Positions 1-9,214 of a stretch of 64,000 nt of DNA are shown one piece after another (position 1 is the stretch's first letter; each line of letters begins with the position of its first letter). Under the pieces are notes generated by a model. The model did no database searches. It was not told where the DNA came from and worked only from the letters and a program-made list of their open reading frames with translations. The stretch is from assembly GCF_014773385.1 (NCBI RefSeq), contig NZ_JACXAI010000003.1:1-64000 (forward strand), in the 5' to 3' direction. Origin of the DNA: Metabacillus arenae (lineage in GTDB: Bacteria; Bacillota; Bacilli; Bacillales; Bacillaceae). The position numbers and the translations under genes were made by a program.

Positions 1-403
1 TATCCATTATAAAGGACTTTTTCTTTGCACAAAATAATAAAATTGAACATTTTGAGTATTCTTAATAGTGAAAATTAATTAATGCAACACTAGTGATTCT
101 GGATATATATAATATTTCAATAACAGAGCAATAGATCCGCTGACGGTGCAAATATTTAGAAAAAGACGCAATAAGTCCCGCTGGTAGTTTAACTATGCAA
201 TTAATCTAATTACCGTTCAAAATTATCTATAACAACCCCAAACAAATTGGTCTCGCCTACCCGCGAAGCATTTTGTTCTCTTCAGAGAGTATCACTTCCA
301 TGGCCGTTCCCACCACTTGCAGCTACCCTCAAAAAAGGCGCAACCGTTATCTTATCTATGTTGCAATTCCTTGTCTTTCGATTTTAATAAACTGGAACAA
401 TTC
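1..403. other. Left-edge spacer without a recognisable gene
   Basis: I see no supported gene in this AT-rich stretch. The only plus-strand frame of note (273-467) has no ribosome binding site and its product resembles nothing I know. Two similar GCAATA...CCGCTG stretches occur near 128-140 and 170-183. In B. subtilis the gene before dpaA is ymxH; it must lie outside the window or be absent. Confidence 0.5.
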
Positions 404-431
404 ACCGAAGATCTTTGTTTTACATAAGATG
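404..431 (+). promoter_or_regulatory. Possible sigma-K promoter of dpaAB
   Basis: AC at 404-405, a 17-base spacer, then CATAAGATG at 423-431 fits the mother-cell sigma-K pattern (AC, 16-17 bases, CATAnnnTA) with one mismatch at the last position. It lies 65 bases before the dpaA start. Dipicolinate synthase is sigma-K controlled in B. subtilis, which makes the match plausible. Confidence 0.4.
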
Positions 432-496
432 TGTAAGAGTTACTTTGATCAATCATTTTTATTTTAGATTAAGAAAAAAGTAGGTGAATCGGCACC

Positions 497-1402
497 ATGT
501 TAACAGGATTAACAATAGCTGTCATTGGGGGCGATGCTAGACAGCTCGAGGTTATTCGGAAAATGACAGAGTTAGATTCAAAGTTGTTCTTAGTTGGTTT
601 TGATCAGTTAGATCATGGCTTTACAGGTGCAACGAAAGGAAAAATAGATGAAATTAGTTTCAATGAAGTAGATGCAATAATTTTGCCTGTACCTGGCACG
701 ACGATAGACGGTCATGTAGATTCCGTATTCTCCAATGAAGAAATCGTCCTAACAGAAGAAATGATTAATAAAACACCTGAACATTGTACGATTTACTCTG
801 GTATTAGCAACTCCTATTTAGATGGAATTGTACAGAAGGCTAATCGCAAGCTTGTTCAACTTTTTGAAAGAGATGATGTGGCCATTTACAATTCAATTCC
901 AACCGTTGAAGGAACGATCATGATGGTGATTCAGCATACTGATTTTACGATCCACAGTTCTGAGGTTGCTGTATTAGGACTCGGACGCGTTGGAATGAGT
1001 GTCGCCAGGACGTTTTCCAGTTTAGGTGCAAATGTAAAAGTAGGAGCAAGAAAAACAGCTCATCTAGCAAGAATCGCAGAAATGGGGCTAAAGCCGTTCC
1101 ATTTGGAAAATATAGAGAAAGAAATTTCAGCTTCTGATATCGTAATAAATACGATTCCACACCTCATATTGACAGCAAAGGTCATTTCAACTTTACCTTC
1201 TCACTCACTTATAGTTGATCTGGCTTCTAAACCTGGGGGAACTGATTTCAGGTACGCTGAAAAGAGAGGGATAAAAGCACTGCTCGCACCCGGTTTACCA
1301 GGTATTGTAGCTCCTAAAACAGCTGGAAAAATATTGGCGAATGTTCTTTCCCAATTGCTTGTTTCGGATTTAACAAATGGTAGAAAGGGGTCTTCTTCAT
1401 GA
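497..1402 (+). CDS. dpaA: Dipicolinate synthase subunit A (SpoVFA)
   Basis: This is the NAD(P)-binding subunit of dipicolinate synthase, which turns the lysine-pathway intermediate dihydroxy-tetrahydrodipicolinate into dipicolinic acid, the main small molecule of the spore core, made in the mother cell. The 301-residue length is normal. An N-terminal domain is followed by a Rossmann motif GLGRVG near residues 162-167 and a PGLPGIVAPKTAG stretch near the end, typical of the family. The ATG at 497 follows a GTAGGTGA site. It overlaps dpaB by four bases (ATGA), so the two are translationally coupled. Asd and DapA downstream supply the substrate. Confidence 0.96.
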   Translation: MLTGLTIAVIGGDARQLEVIRKMTELDSKLFLVGFDQLDHGFTGATKGKIDEISFNEVDAIILPVPGTTIDGHVDSVFSNEEIVLTEEMINKTPEHCTIYSGISNSYLDGIVQKANRKLVQLFERDDVAIYNSIPTVEGTIMMVIQHTDFTIHSSEVAVLGLGRVGMSVARTFSSLGANVKVGARKTAHLARIAEMGLKPFHLENIEKEISASDIVINTIPHLILTAKVISTLPSHSLIVDLASKPGGTDFRYAEKRGIKALLAPGLPGIVAPKTAGKILANVLSQLLVSDLTNGRKGSSS

Positions 1403-1998
1403 AGGTGAAAGGAAAAAGGATTGGGTTTGGATTAACGGGTTCGCATTGTACGTATGATGCAGTATTTCCGCAAATTCAGAAACTAGTGGAAGAAGGGGCT
1501 GATGTTCTGCCGGTCGTTTCTCAAACTGTTAAACAAACTACCACAAGGTTTGGCGAGGGTGCGGAATGGATTGAAAAAATTGAAGAAGCAACGGGAAACA
1601 AAGTCATTGACAGTATCGTAAAAGCGGAACCGCTGGGACCAAAAATTCCGTTAGATTGTATGGTTGTTGCCCCTCTTACAGGTAACTCTATGAGTAAATT
1701 TGCAAATGCCATGACAGATTCGCCTGTTCTAATGGCCGCAAAGGCTACATTACGAAATCATCATCCTGTCGTACTTGGAATTTCAACAAATGATGCACTA
1801 GGATTAAACGGTATTAATTTAATGCGCTTAATGTCTGTCAAAAATATTTTCTTCATCCCATTTGGTCAGGATTCACCATTCAAAAAACCTAATTCCATGG
1901 TTGCAAACATGAATTTATTATTAGATACCATTGAAGCCGCTTTAGAAAATTCTCAATATCAGCCAGTTATTATAGAAAAATATAAAATTGATGGATAA
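1399..1998 (+). CDS. dpaB: Dipicolinate synthase subunit B (SpoVFB)
   Basis: This flavoprotein-fold subunit (Dfp/UbiX-like) partners DpaA in making dipicolinic acid in the mother cell. The 199-residue protein starts with a GFGLTGSHCTYD motif of the flavin-binding fold and carries the family stretch APLTGNSMSKFANAMTDSP around residues 95-113. Its ATG overlaps the TGA of dpaA, with the ribosome site AAGGGGTC inside dpaA. The B. subtilis order dpaA-dpaB-asd-dapG-dapA is kept. No clear terminator separates it from asd, but a promoter-like site for asd lies in the 164-base gap. Confidence 0.96.
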   Translation: MKVKGKRIGFGLTGSHCTYDAVFPQIQKLVEEGADVLPVVSQTVKQTTTRFGEGAEWIEKIEEATGNKVIDSIVKAEPLGPKIPLDCMVVAPLTGNSMSKFANAMTDSPVLMAAKATLRNHHPVVLGISTNDALGLNGINLMRLMSVKNIFFIPFGQDSPFKKPNSMVANMNLLLDTIEAALENSQYQPVIIEKYKIDG

Positions 1999-2068
1999 TA
2001 CGGTATTTCAATTCATACAAACCTTTTTTACGGGATAAATGAATATTTGTTGGAATCAGAAAAAAAAC

Positions 2069-2097
2069 AGGTCAATGCCCAACATCTATGATACAAT
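2069..2097 (+). promoter_or_regulatory. Possible sigma-A promoter of asd-dapG-dapA
   Basis: TACAAT at 2092-2097 is preceded by TGA, giving an extended -10 (TGATACAAT). The -35 region AGGTCA at 2069-2074, 17 bases upstream, is poor, so the call rests mainly on the -10. It would allow vegetative expression of the lysine/cell-wall genes independently of sporulation. Confidence 0.4.
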
Positions 2098-2162
2098 TAT
2101 ACGTAAAATAATTTGAAGGCAAAGTTCGTCGAATGACGGATCGTGGAAGGAGATATCGCATA

Positions 2163-3203
2163 ATGGGTAAAGGCTATCATGTTGCAGTAGTTGGAGCAAC
2201 CGGAGCGGTTGGTCAACAAATGTTAAAAACACTGGAAGAGCGTAATTTTCCAATTGAGAAACTTTCATTACTTTCATCAAAAAGGTCTGCAGGAAAAAAG
2301 GTTCTCTATAAAGGCAAGGAAGTAGAAGTAAAAGAGGCTGTTCCCCAGAGCTTTGAGGGTGTACAGATTGCATTATTTAGTGCAGGCGGAAGTGTTTCAA
2401 AAGAGTTAGCTCCTGAAGCAGTGAAACGTGGAGCAATTGTGATTGATAATACAAGTGCATTTCGTATGGATGAAAACACACCTCTAGTTGTCCCAGAAGT
2501 AAACGAAGAGGACTTGAAAGAGCATAACGGCATTATCGCAAATCCAAACTGTTCAACTATCCAAATGGTTGTAGCCTTGGAACCAATCAGACAGACATTT
2601 GGTTTAAATAAAGTCATTGTTTCAACTTATCAGGCGGTTTCAGGTGCTGGAGCTCATGCAATTGAGGAATTAAAACGTCAAGCTAGAGCCATCCTTGCTG
2701 AGGAAGAATTTACACCAGAAATCCTCCCGGTTAGCAGTGATGAAAAACATTACCAAATAGCTTTTAATGCAGTCCCGCAAATAGATAAGTTTCAAGATAA
2801 TGGCTATACATTTGAAGAAATGAAAATGATTAATGAAACGAAAAAAATTATGCATATGGCTGAGTTAGAAGTTGCTGCCACATGCGTAAGGTTACCAGTG
2901 GTAACAGGACATTCGGAATCTGTTTATGTAGAAATTGATCAAGACAATGTATCTAGCAATGATATAAAATCCTTATTAAAGGATGCTCCTGGCGTTACCC
3001 TTCAAGATGATCCTGCTCAGCAGGTTTACCCAATGCCTGCAGATTGTGTCGGGAAAAATGATGTTTTTGTTGGACGTATCCGCCAGGATCTTGATCGTCC
3101 AAATGGGTATCATTTTTGGGTTGTATCAGATAACCTATTAAAAGGAGCGGCATGGAATTCCGTACAGATTGCAGAAAGCCTTGTTAAACTCAATTTAGTC
3201 TAA
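2163..3203 (+). CDS. asd: Aspartate-semialdehyde dehydrogenase
   Basis: Reduces aspartyl phosphate to aspartate semialdehyde with NADPH, the branch-point step for lysine, diaminopimelate, threonine and methionine. Visible marks are the nucleotide-binding GATGAVGQ motif at the N-terminus and the catalytic cysteine C130 in NPNCSTIQMV. I chose the ATG at 2163 rather than an in-frame ATG at 2133, because GGAAGGAG at 2145-2152 sits eight to ten bases ahead of it and the protein then begins MGKGYHVAVVGATG as in the family (346 residues). It is followed by dapG and dapA. Confidence 0.97.
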   Translation: MGKGYHVAVVGATGAVGQQMLKTLEERNFPIEKLSLLSSKRSAGKKVLYKGKEVEVKEAVPQSFEGVQIALFSAGGSVSKELAPEAVKRGAIVIDNTSAFRMDENTPLVVPEVNEEDLKEHNGIIANPNCSTIQMVVALEPIRQTFGLNKVIVSTYQAVSGAGAHAIEELKRQARAILAEEEFTPEILPVSSDEKHYQIAFNAVPQIDKFQDNGYTFEEMKMINETKKIMHMAELEVAATCVRLPVVTGHSESVYVEIDQDNVSSNDIKSLLKDAPGVTLQDDPAQQVYPMPADCVGKNDVFVGRIRQDLDRPNGYHFWVVSDNLLKGAAWNSVQIAESLVKLNLV

Positions 3204-3210
3204 TAGATGG

Positions 3211-3245
3211 AAGAGAGTTAGCAGATCTTAATGACTGGCTCTCTT
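3211..3245 (+). terminator. Hairpin between asd and dapG
   Basis: AAGAGAG (3211-3217) pairs with CTCTCTT (3239-3245). No U-run follows directly, and the dapG ribosome site lies about 17 bases further on. It may be an attenuating or mRNA-processing hairpin rather than a full terminator. Confidence 0.4.
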
Positions 3246-3274
3246 CTCTTATGTATATAGCAAGAGGTGTATCC

Positions 3275-4492
3275 ATGAAGACAATCGTTCAAAAATTTGG
3301 TGGTACATCTGTAAAAGATGACCAAGGGCGAAAAATGGCTTTAAACCATATAAGAACTGCATTAAAAGAGAATTATAAAGTTGTAGTCGTTGTTTCAGCT
3401 ATGGGTAGAAAAGGCGACCCTTATGCCACCGATACTTTATTAAACCTTCCGTATGGCAATATGAGCGAAACAATCTCAAAACGTGAACAAGATATGTTAT
3501 TATCATGTGGGGAGACAATTTCATCAGTAGTTTTTTCAAGTATGCTGCAACAATGTGGAATAAAGGCGACAGCCTTAACGGGTGCACAAGCTGGTTTTAT
3601 CACTAGTGAAGAGCATACGAACGCAAAGATACTAGAGATGAATTGCGACCGATTAAAGAGTACTCTTCAATTGTATGATGTTGTCGTCGTAGCCGGCTTT
3701 CAAGGTGCTTCGAGGAGCGGGGATTTAACAACGATAGGCAGGGGAGGAAGCGATACCTCTGCTGCTGCCCTTGGAGCAGCACTTGGGTCCGAGTTCGTCG
3801 ATATTTTTACAGATGTTGAAGGGGTAATGACGGCAGATCCGCGTATCGTAGAAAATGCAAAACCTTTATCCGTTGTAACCTATACAGAAATCTGTAACCT
3901 CGCCTATCAAGGAGCAAAAGTGATTCATCCAAGAGCGGTTGAGATAGCTATGCAGTCGAAAATCCCGATTCGTATTCGTTCAACTTATTCTGAGCATACA
4001 GGTACACTCGTAACCTCACATCAAACCGAAAATAGAGGCAGTGATATTTACGAGCGATTAATTACAGGAATTGCACATGTACCGAGTGTAACGCAAATTC
4101 GGGTTGAAGCTAAAGATGGACAGTACAATGTTCAAACTGAAGTTTTTAAAGCAATGGCTAAAGATGGGATCAGTGTCGACTTTTTTAATATCAATTTAAA
4201 GGGAGTCGTTTATACAGTCCCAGGAGCATTAACCGATCGTGCCGTTAACATCCTAACTCAATTAGGGTACGATCCTATCGTTACAGAGCAGTGTGCCAAA
4301 GTGTCAACGGTAGGTGCCGGAATAATGGGAGTCCCTGGGGTTACAGCTAAAATTGTAACAGCTTTATCAGAACAAGGGATTCGAATTCTTCAATCAGCTG
4401 ATAGCCATACAACAATCTGGGTATTAGTAAAGGAAGAAGATATGGTAAATGCGGTAAATGCCCTTCATGAAGCATTTGAATTATCGAAATAA
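3275..4492 (+). CDS. dapG: Aspartokinase, DapG type
   Basis: Phosphorylates aspartate, the first step of the aspartate-family pathway. The KFGGTSV kinase motif is at residues 6-12, the amino-acid kinase fold follows, and two ACT domains fill the C-terminal third (from about residue 260), where the effector binds. Position in the asd-dapG-dapA cluster identifies it as the diaminopimelate-sensitive isozyme, as in B. subtilis; the regulation is inferred from that. The ATG at 3275 follows AAGAGGTGT and gives 405 residues; an in-frame upstream ATG at 3251 lacks a good ribosome site. Confidence 0.95.
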   Translation: MKTIVQKFGGTSVKDDQGRKMALNHIRTALKENYKVVVVVSAMGRKGDPYATDTLLNLPYGNMSETISKREQDMLLSCGETISSVVFSSMLQQCGIKATALTGAQAGFITSEEHTNAKILEMNCDRLKSTLQLYDVVVVAGFQGASRSGDLTTIGRGGSDTSAAALGAALGSEFVDIFTDVEGVMTADPRIVENAKPLSVVTYTEICNLAYQGAKVIHPRAVEIAMQSKIPIRIRSTYSEHTGTLVTSHQTENRGSDIYERLITGIAHVPSVTQIRVEAKDGQYNVQTEVFKAMAKDGISVDFFNINLKGVVYTVPGALTDRAVNILTQLGYDPIVTEQCAKVSTVGAGIMGVPGVTAKIVTALSEQGIRILQSADSHTTIWVLVKEEDMVNAVNALHEAFELSK

Positions 4493-4517
4493 AGAGGATT
4501 AATTTTGAGGTGATAGC

Positions 4518-5387
4518 ATGATCGATTTTGGGAAGATATCAACAGCCATGGTGACTCCTTTCGATCGAAATGGAAATGTTGATTTTCAAAAAACAAGTAC
4601 TTTAATAGAATTTCTGATCAACAACGGGACAGATTCATTAGTAGTAGCTGGGACAACAGGTGAATCACCCACATTAACTGTTGAGGAAAAGCTAGCTTTA
4701 TTTAAATATGTTGTAAAAGAAGTAAATGGAAGAATTCCTGTTATAGCAGGTACTGGGAGCAACAACACGAAGGCGTCCATTGAGTTGACTAAAAAAGCAG
4801 AGGAAACCGGTGTGGATGCTATTATGCTTGTTGCCCCATATTATAACAAGCCTAGTCAAGAGGGATTGTTTCAGCATTTTAAAGTGATTTCCGAAAATAC
4901 TAGTTTACCAGTCATGATTTATAATGTGCCCGGAAGAACAGTAACAAATATTGATGTGGAAACAGTTATTAAGCTTGCCGAGCTGCCTAATGTGATGGCT
5001 GTAAAAGAGGCTAGTGGTGATTTAGATGCCATTGCTGCGATAATCGAACACACTCCTGATGATTTTCTTGTCTATTCAGGGGATGATGGTATAACACTCC
5101 CTGTTTTATCGATTGGTGGCAATGGTGTCGTTTCTGTTGCTTCCCATGTGATAGGGAAAGAAATGAAAGAAATGATTCTCGCATTTGAAAATGGAGAAGT
5201 GAAAAAAGCAGCTGAGCTTCATAGAAAGCTCCTCCCAATTATGGCAGAATTATTTGCAGCGCCTAGTCCTACACCTGTTAAAACCGCCTTGCATTTAAAA
5301 GGTCTTGATGTAGGCTCTGTTCGCCTGCCATTAATACCTTTAACAGAAGCAGAAAGGTCAAAGCTTTCCAAAGTATTAAATCCATAA
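4518..5387 (+). CDS. dapA: 4-hydroxy-tetrahydrodipicolinate synthase
   Basis: Condenses pyruvate with aspartate semialdehyde to hydroxy-tetrahydrodipicolinate, feeding lysine, peptidoglycan and, in sporulating cells, dipicolinate. The 289-residue TIM barrel shows the substrate motif AGTTGESPTL, the catalytic tyrosine Y135 (MIYNVPGR) and the Schiff-base lysine K163 (AVKEASGD). Start ATG at 4518 has GAGGTGAT upstream. It closes the dap operon, with an intrinsic terminator just after the stop. Confidence 0.97.
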   Translation: MIDFGKISTAMVTPFDRNGNVDFQKTSTLIEFLINNGTDSLVVAGTTGESPTLTVEEKLALFKYVVKEVNGRIPVIAGTGSNNTKASIELTKKAEETGVDAIMLVAPYYNKPSQEGLFQHFKVISENTSLPVMIYNVPGRTVTNIDVETVIKLAELPNVMAVKEASGDLDAIAAIIEHTPDDFLVYSGDDGITLPVLSIGGNGVVSVASHVIGKEMKEMILAFENGEVKKAAELHRKLLPIMAELFAAPSPTPVKTALHLKGLDVGSVRLPLIPLTEAERSKLSKVLNP

Positions 5388-5393
5388 CTACCT

Positions 5394-5426
5394 GAAGCCG
5401 GGCATCTGCTCGGCTTTTCTTTTTTA
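5394..5426 (+). terminator. Intrinsic terminator after dapA
   Basis: AAGCCG (5395-5400) pairs with CGGCTT (5411-5416), followed by a T-rich run to 5426. It ends the asd-dapG-dapA transcript. Confidence 0.8.
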
Positions 5427-5449
5427 CCTTGTTGAACTAAAGAAGCAGT

Positions 5450-5929
5450 TCAATAAGATATTTTTACTAATTGCTTTGAAAGTAACTTTAAATACCAAGG
5501 AAAGAAGAATTTAAAAATGATAAAATACACTGGTATTCCATACCATGTATTCCAGCCATTATTTTTCATATATCCAAACTGAACTAAACCTAATTCTAAG
5601 ACAAAACTCAATAATGTAAAAACAAAAGCAAAAATCCATTCCTTTTGAGGTTTATAAAAATTAACATAAATAGTGGCAATGCTTGCAGGGACAAAGCCAA
5701 TTAATAAAGCATCACTTAACTCAATTGATATTTTTTTTGCCAATTCAAATAAGTTAAATGTGGACATTGAAATAGTATCAAAAGTCCAAGTCAATCCCGC
5801 GGAAAAAACAAAAGTAATAAATATGCCTACCCATGTTAAATTTTTTTTAGGCATGATTAATACAAATAATATCGATATCGTCATTAAGGTCCAGACATAC
5901 CATTCACCTTCATACTTCATAAATTCCAT
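5450..5929 (-). CDS. Multi-pass membrane protein, CBO0543-like
   Basis: A 159-residue protein on the strand opposite to its neighbours. About four or five hydrophobic segments are visible (near residues 12-27, 33-48, 72-90, 100-117 and 128-145), so it is an integral membrane protein with short loops. Its general look (MEYEGEWY-like start, tryptophan-rich loops, length) resembles the CBO0543 group of uncharacterised Bacillales/Clostridia proteins; I am not certain of that. An AAGGTGAT site precedes the ATG at 5929. It has no counterpart between dapA and rnjB in B. subtilis and its AT-rich sequence suggests an insertion. Function unknown. Confidence 0.65.
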   Translation of the reverse strand: MEFMKYEGEWYVWTLMTISILFVLIMPKKNLTWVGIFITFVFSAGLTWTFDTISMSTFNLFELAKKISIELSDALLIGFVPASIATIYVNFYKPQKEWIFAFVFTLLSFVLELGLVQFGYMKNNGWNTWYGIPVYFIIFKFFFPWYLKLLSKQLVKISY

Positions 5930-6019
5930 TAAATCACCTTATTAATATTATTTTTAAAAAAATATAGTTTATATGTAATGCCTCTTAATATATCTTGAAT
6001 TAATTAGTTGGAAAATATA

Positions 6020-6113
6020 CCAACCCTTCTTCAACTAACCTGCTTACGTTAGTTAAAGAACAACCTTTCTCCCAAATTATCGTATGTTTATCGCCGAAGG
6101 ACTAGCGTTTTTC
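6020..6113. repeat. Dispersed palindromic repeat, copy 1
   Basis: Contains CCAACCCTTC, an AACTAAC/GTTAGTT hairpin (6033-6054), CAACCTTTCT and a right end with CGCCGAAGGACTAGCGTTTTTC. The same blocks in the same order recur at 7911-8018, and the right-end block recurs at 12995-13034, marking a family of short non-coding palindromic elements. Confidence 0.6.
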
Positions 6114-6124
6114 TAATTAAAATG

Positions 6125-6154
6125 TTGGATTCATATTCCTCCATCTATTATAAT
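6125..6154 (+). promoter_or_regulatory. Sigma-A promoter of rnjB
   Basis: TTGGAT at 6125-6130, an 18-base spacer and a perfect TATAAT at 6149-6154, about 50 bases before the rnjB start codon. Confidence 0.7.
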
Positions 6155-6202
6155 AGATTTAGCTGAGTGGAACGGACTGGGGTAACATAGGAGGAAAGCA
6201 GA

Positions 6203-7870
6203 GTGACTGAAAAAGAAACAGAGAAAATAAAAATTTTTGCCCTTGGCGGCGTCGGAGAAATAGGGAAAAATCTCTATGTGATCGAGGTAAATTCAGATAT
6301 ATTTATTGTCGATGCAGGGATTATGTATCCTGAAAATGAAATGTTCGGTATTGATATGGTCATCCCTGATATTACATACTTAGTTGAAAATGCAAATCGT
6401 ATAAAAGCGATATTTCTTACTCATGGCCACGATGAGAATATTGGCGGCGTTTTTTATTTATTACAAAAGTTATCAGCCCCTATTTATGGTTCCGCCTTAA
6501 CATTAGCGCTTCTACAAGAAAAATTAAAAATGCAGCAAACCGATGTGAAAGCAGATTTTAGAAAAGTACACTCAAAATCGGTGTTACGATTTGGCCATGT
6601 AAAAATTTCATTTTTTTATACGATTCACAGCATCCCTGATTCATTGGGTATTTGTTTTCATACTTCACAAGGGGCAATCGTGCACAGCGGAGATTTTAAA
6701 TTCGATCAAACTCCTGTCCAAAACAGCTTTGCAGATATTGGCGAAATGGCCAAGATCGGTTCATCAGGTGTCCTTTGCTTATTATCGGACAGTACGAATG
6801 CTGAGAAATTAGGGCATTCAGGGTCTGAAGCAATAGTTGGGAAAGAAATTTCTGATGCAATGTATCAAGCAGAAGGCAGAGTTCTGGTAACTGTATTTGC
6901 AACTAATTTATTTCGGGTTCAAGAAGTGATAGATGCCGCGGCTCAAAATAATCGCAAGCTTGCGATAGTCGGTAAAAATATGATTCGAATTGTTAAGCTA
7001 GCTGTGCAGTTAGGCTATTTAACTGTTCCAGAAGATATTCTAATTCCGCTTCAAGAGATCTCAAATTATTCTTCCGAAAATGTAGTGATCTTAACAACGG
7101 GCCGTCATGGAGAACCTTTGGGCGCTCTGGAAAAAATGGCTAGGCAAACACATCGATATATATCCGTTGATAAAGGTGATACAGTATTAGTAGCAGCCTC
7201 ACCTATGCCAGGACAAGAACTCATCTTTTCAAAAACGATCGATCTTATTTATCGTACGGGCGCCAATGTAGTTTTTAAAGAAAGACAAATTCACGTTTCG
7301 GGTCATGGCTATCAAGAGGAACTGAAGTTAATGCTGAATATCATGAAACCAAAATATCTTATTCCAATCAACGGTGAATATAAAATGCAAATAGCCCATG
7401 CAAAGCTTGCACGCATGACTGGAATGGAAGAGGACAATATATTTCTTATTGAAAAAGGGGAAATGATTGAGTTAACAAACAAAGAAGGAAAGTTGAGCGG
7501 TCAGGTTCAGACAGGTAATGTTCTAGTTGACGGACTTGGGGTTGGAGATGTTGGGAATATCGTTTTAAGAGACAGGAAGCTGCTTTCAAAGGACGGTATA
7601 TTGATTATTGTATTAACCATTTCGAAAGCTGAAAAACTTATGGTAGCAGGTCCTGAAATTATTACCAGAGGTTTTGTGTACGTAAGAGAGTCAGAAAAGC
7701 TTATCGAAAAAGCTGCTGCTTTGGTGGCAGACAGGGTTGAAAACTGCTTGAACAACAGTGTTGTTGAATGGTCCACTATAAAAAACAATGTAAGAGAAGG
7801 ACTAAGTCATTATTTATTTGAGCAAACAAAAAGAAGACCGATGATTTTACCCATTATTATGGAAATCTAA
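6203..7870 (+). CDS. rnjB: Ribonuclease J2
   Basis: A metallo-beta-lactamase/beta-CASP ribonuclease that works with RNase J1 in mRNA decay and rRNA processing. The 555-residue length is standard. The canonical metal-binding HxHxDH of RNase J1 is here H74-G-H76-D-E-N79, so the last His is Asn; this fits RNase J2, which is known to be a weak nuclease and to act mainly through its complex with J1. Later beta-CASP motifs such as SDSTNAE and PINGEY are present. GTG start at 6203 follows AGGAGG at 6189-6194. It is a single gene with its own promoter and terminator. Confidence 0.94.
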   Translation: MTEKETEKIKIFALGGVGEIGKNLYVIEVNSDIFIVDAGIMYPENEMFGIDMVIPDITYLVENANRIKAIFLTHGHDENIGGVFYLLQKLSAPIYGSALTLALLQEKLKMQQTDVKADFRKVHSKSVLRFGHVKISFFYTIHSIPDSLGICFHTSQGAIVHSGDFKFDQTPVQNSFADIGEMAKIGSSGVLCLLSDSTNAEKLGHSGSEAIVGKEISDAMYQAEGRVLVTVFATNLFRVQEVIDAAAQNNRKLAIVGKNMIRIVKLAVQLGYLTVPEDILIPLQEISNYSSENVVILTTGRHGEPLGALEKMARQTHRYISVDKGDTVLVAASPMPGQELIFSKTIDLIYRTGANVVFKERQIHVSGHGYQEELKLMLNIMKPKYLIPINGEYKMQIAHAKLARMTGMEEDNIFLIEKGEMIELTNKEGKLSGQVQTGNVLVDGLGVGDVGNIVLRDRKLLSKDGILIIVLTISKAEKLMVAGPEIITRGFVYVRESEKLIEKAAALVADRVENCLNNSVVEWSTIKNNVREGLSHYLFEQTKRRPMILPIIMEI

Positions 7871-7892
7871 GAGCCAGCCGGCTCTTTTTTTA
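7871..7892 (+). terminator. Intrinsic terminator after rnjB
   Basis: GAGCC (7871-7875) and GGCTC (7880-7884) form a stem followed directly by a run of Ts. Confidence 0.8.
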
Positions 7893-7910
7893 GATTAGAA
7901 AGATGTCCAT

Positions 7911-8018
7911 CTCCGAGCGTTATAGCACCAGGTCATAAGCCAACCCTTCAATAATGGTGAAGAGCAGCCTTTCTTCCGGCTCGTCACATGCTTGTAGCGG
8001 AATAATTCACGCTCGGAG
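7911..8018. repeat. Dispersed palindromic repeat, copy 2
   Basis: Perfect 10-base terminal inverted repeats CTCCGAGCGT (7911-7920) and ACGCTCGGAG (8009-8018) enclose AGGTCATAAGCC, CCAACCCTTC, CAGCCTTTCT and CATGCTTGT blocks. AGGTCATAAGCC is shared with the copy at 59236-59356. This element fills most of the 7893-8208 spacer; the rest shows nothing else. Confidence 0.7.
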
Positions 8019-8208
8019 CTTTTCGTTCGTTTCAGCATTCAGATAAAATTCAAGTAAAATTTTAAAGTATAAAACATATTTTTCGATCCCAATCCATGCA
8101 CGATACATAATCATCTAGATAAAGAAAAAAACTTGGTTGATTCTCCTCCGAATGAAAATATCTGCTTAGTAAATACTAAATGTTAGCACATTCGAAAGGA
8201 TGAATAAA

Positions 8209-8973
8209 ATGGATCTAAAGCAGGGATTTATGGATGACCAAAATGGAGAAAACCCACCAAATTCAGGAGATAAACAAGAAGAAAAGCAAGGTTCTCTAGT
8301 TGATAAAATTCAATCATTGGGTCAAACGAATGTACCTCAAATGGGAACTGAATCAAATATTCACTGCCTGACTATTGTCGGTCAAATTGAGGGCCATATC
8401 CAATTGCCGCCACAAAACAAAACGACAAAATATGAACATGTGATTCCCCAGATTGTTGCAGTAGAACAGAACCCAAAGATTGAAGGATTATTAGTCATAT
8501 TAAATACTGTTGGAGGAGATGTAGAGGCGGGCTTAGCTATAGCTGAAATGTTAGGTTCACTTTCAAAGCCAACTGTGTCGATTGTATTAGGAGGGGGACA
8601 TTCAATTGGAGTGCCGATCGCAGTCTCTTGCAATCATTCCATTATTGCTGAAACAGCTACGATGACCATTCATCCCGTTCGTTTGACAGGCCTTGTCATT
8701 GGCGTTCCTCAATCGTTTGAATACTTAGATAAAATGCAGGATCGAGTCATTAATTTTGTAACGAAACATTCCAATATCAGCGAAGAGAAATTTAAAGAAT
8801 TAATGTTATCAAAAGGGAATTTAACTAGAGATATTGGAACAAATGTTGTCGGAGCCGATGCAGTCGAATTTGGGCTGATTGATGATGTGGGCGGAGTTGG
8901 TCAAGCTATTCGCAAACTTAATGAATTAATTGGAAAAAACAAATCTGATCAAGAGGAGCAAATGCTGCAATGA
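8209..8973 (+). CDS. tepA: TepA, ClpP-like serine protease
   Basis: A cytoplasmic ClpP-fold (S14) protease, reported in B. subtilis to act on small acid-soluble spore proteins during germination and earlier linked to protein translocation. The 254-residue protein has a Gln/Lys/Asp-rich N-terminal tail of about 45 residues, then the ClpP core with probable nucleophile S132 in GGGHSIGVP and His H155 in TIHPVRL. I chose ATG 8209 because AAAGGATG at 8195-8202 is well placed for it, while the ATG at 8200 overlaps that site. Its stop overlaps ylzJ by four bases. Confidence 0.9.
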   Translation: MDLKQGFMDDQNGENPPNSGDKQEEKQGSLVDKIQSLGQTNVPQMGTESNIHCLTIVGQIEGHIQLPPQNKTTKYEHVIPQIVAVEQNPKIEGLLVILNTVGGDVEAGLAIAEMLGSLSKPTVSIVLGGGHSIGVPIAVSCNHSIIAETATMTIHPVRLTGLVIGVPQSFEYLDKMQDRVINFVTKHSNISEEKFKELMLSKGNLTRDIGTNVVGADAVEFGLIDDVGGVGQAIRKLNELIGKNKSDQEEQMLQ

Positions 8974-9206
8974 TATTATATACAATGATGCCTGACGAAA
9001 TGGTTTATCCTGTCGATGCATCTGCATACCAAAAGCAATCAGTCATTGAACTGAATGGTGTTCAGCTTTTAGTTCAGGAAACAAATGATCAGCAATACGA
9101 AATAGTAAGGCTTATGAGCAATGATCCGATGGATTTTTTGAATATGCAATATTCGCCTGGTCAGAAAATCAAAATGAGCTACAGCTTGTCTAACAAACCA
9201 TACTGA
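8970..9206 (+). CDS. ylzJ: YlzJ-like protein
   Basis: A 78-residue protein of the YlzJ family, conserved in Bacillus between tepA and spoIIIE. It begins [14 protein letters not shown] and is soluble in appearance, with no signal peptide. The ATG overlaps the tepA stop (ATGA), so the two are translationally coupled and probably share a process, perhaps a spore-related one. No function is established as far as I know. Confidence 0.85.
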   Translation: MILYTMMPDEMVYPVDASAYQKQSVIELNGVQLLVQETNDQQYEIVRLMSNDPMDFLNMQYSPGQKIKMSYSLSNKPY

Positions 9207-9214
9207 AAATATGC

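Noticed and set aside
273-467. 64-codon plus-strand frame before dpaA
   Set aside because: No ribosome site, odd composition, no family resemblance; it overlaps the likely sigma-K promoter.
6422-6439. Inactivating mutation in rnjB
   Set aside because: The changed metal motif (HGHDEN) is consistent with RNase J2, which is known as the weaker partner of J1, so it is not evidence of decay.
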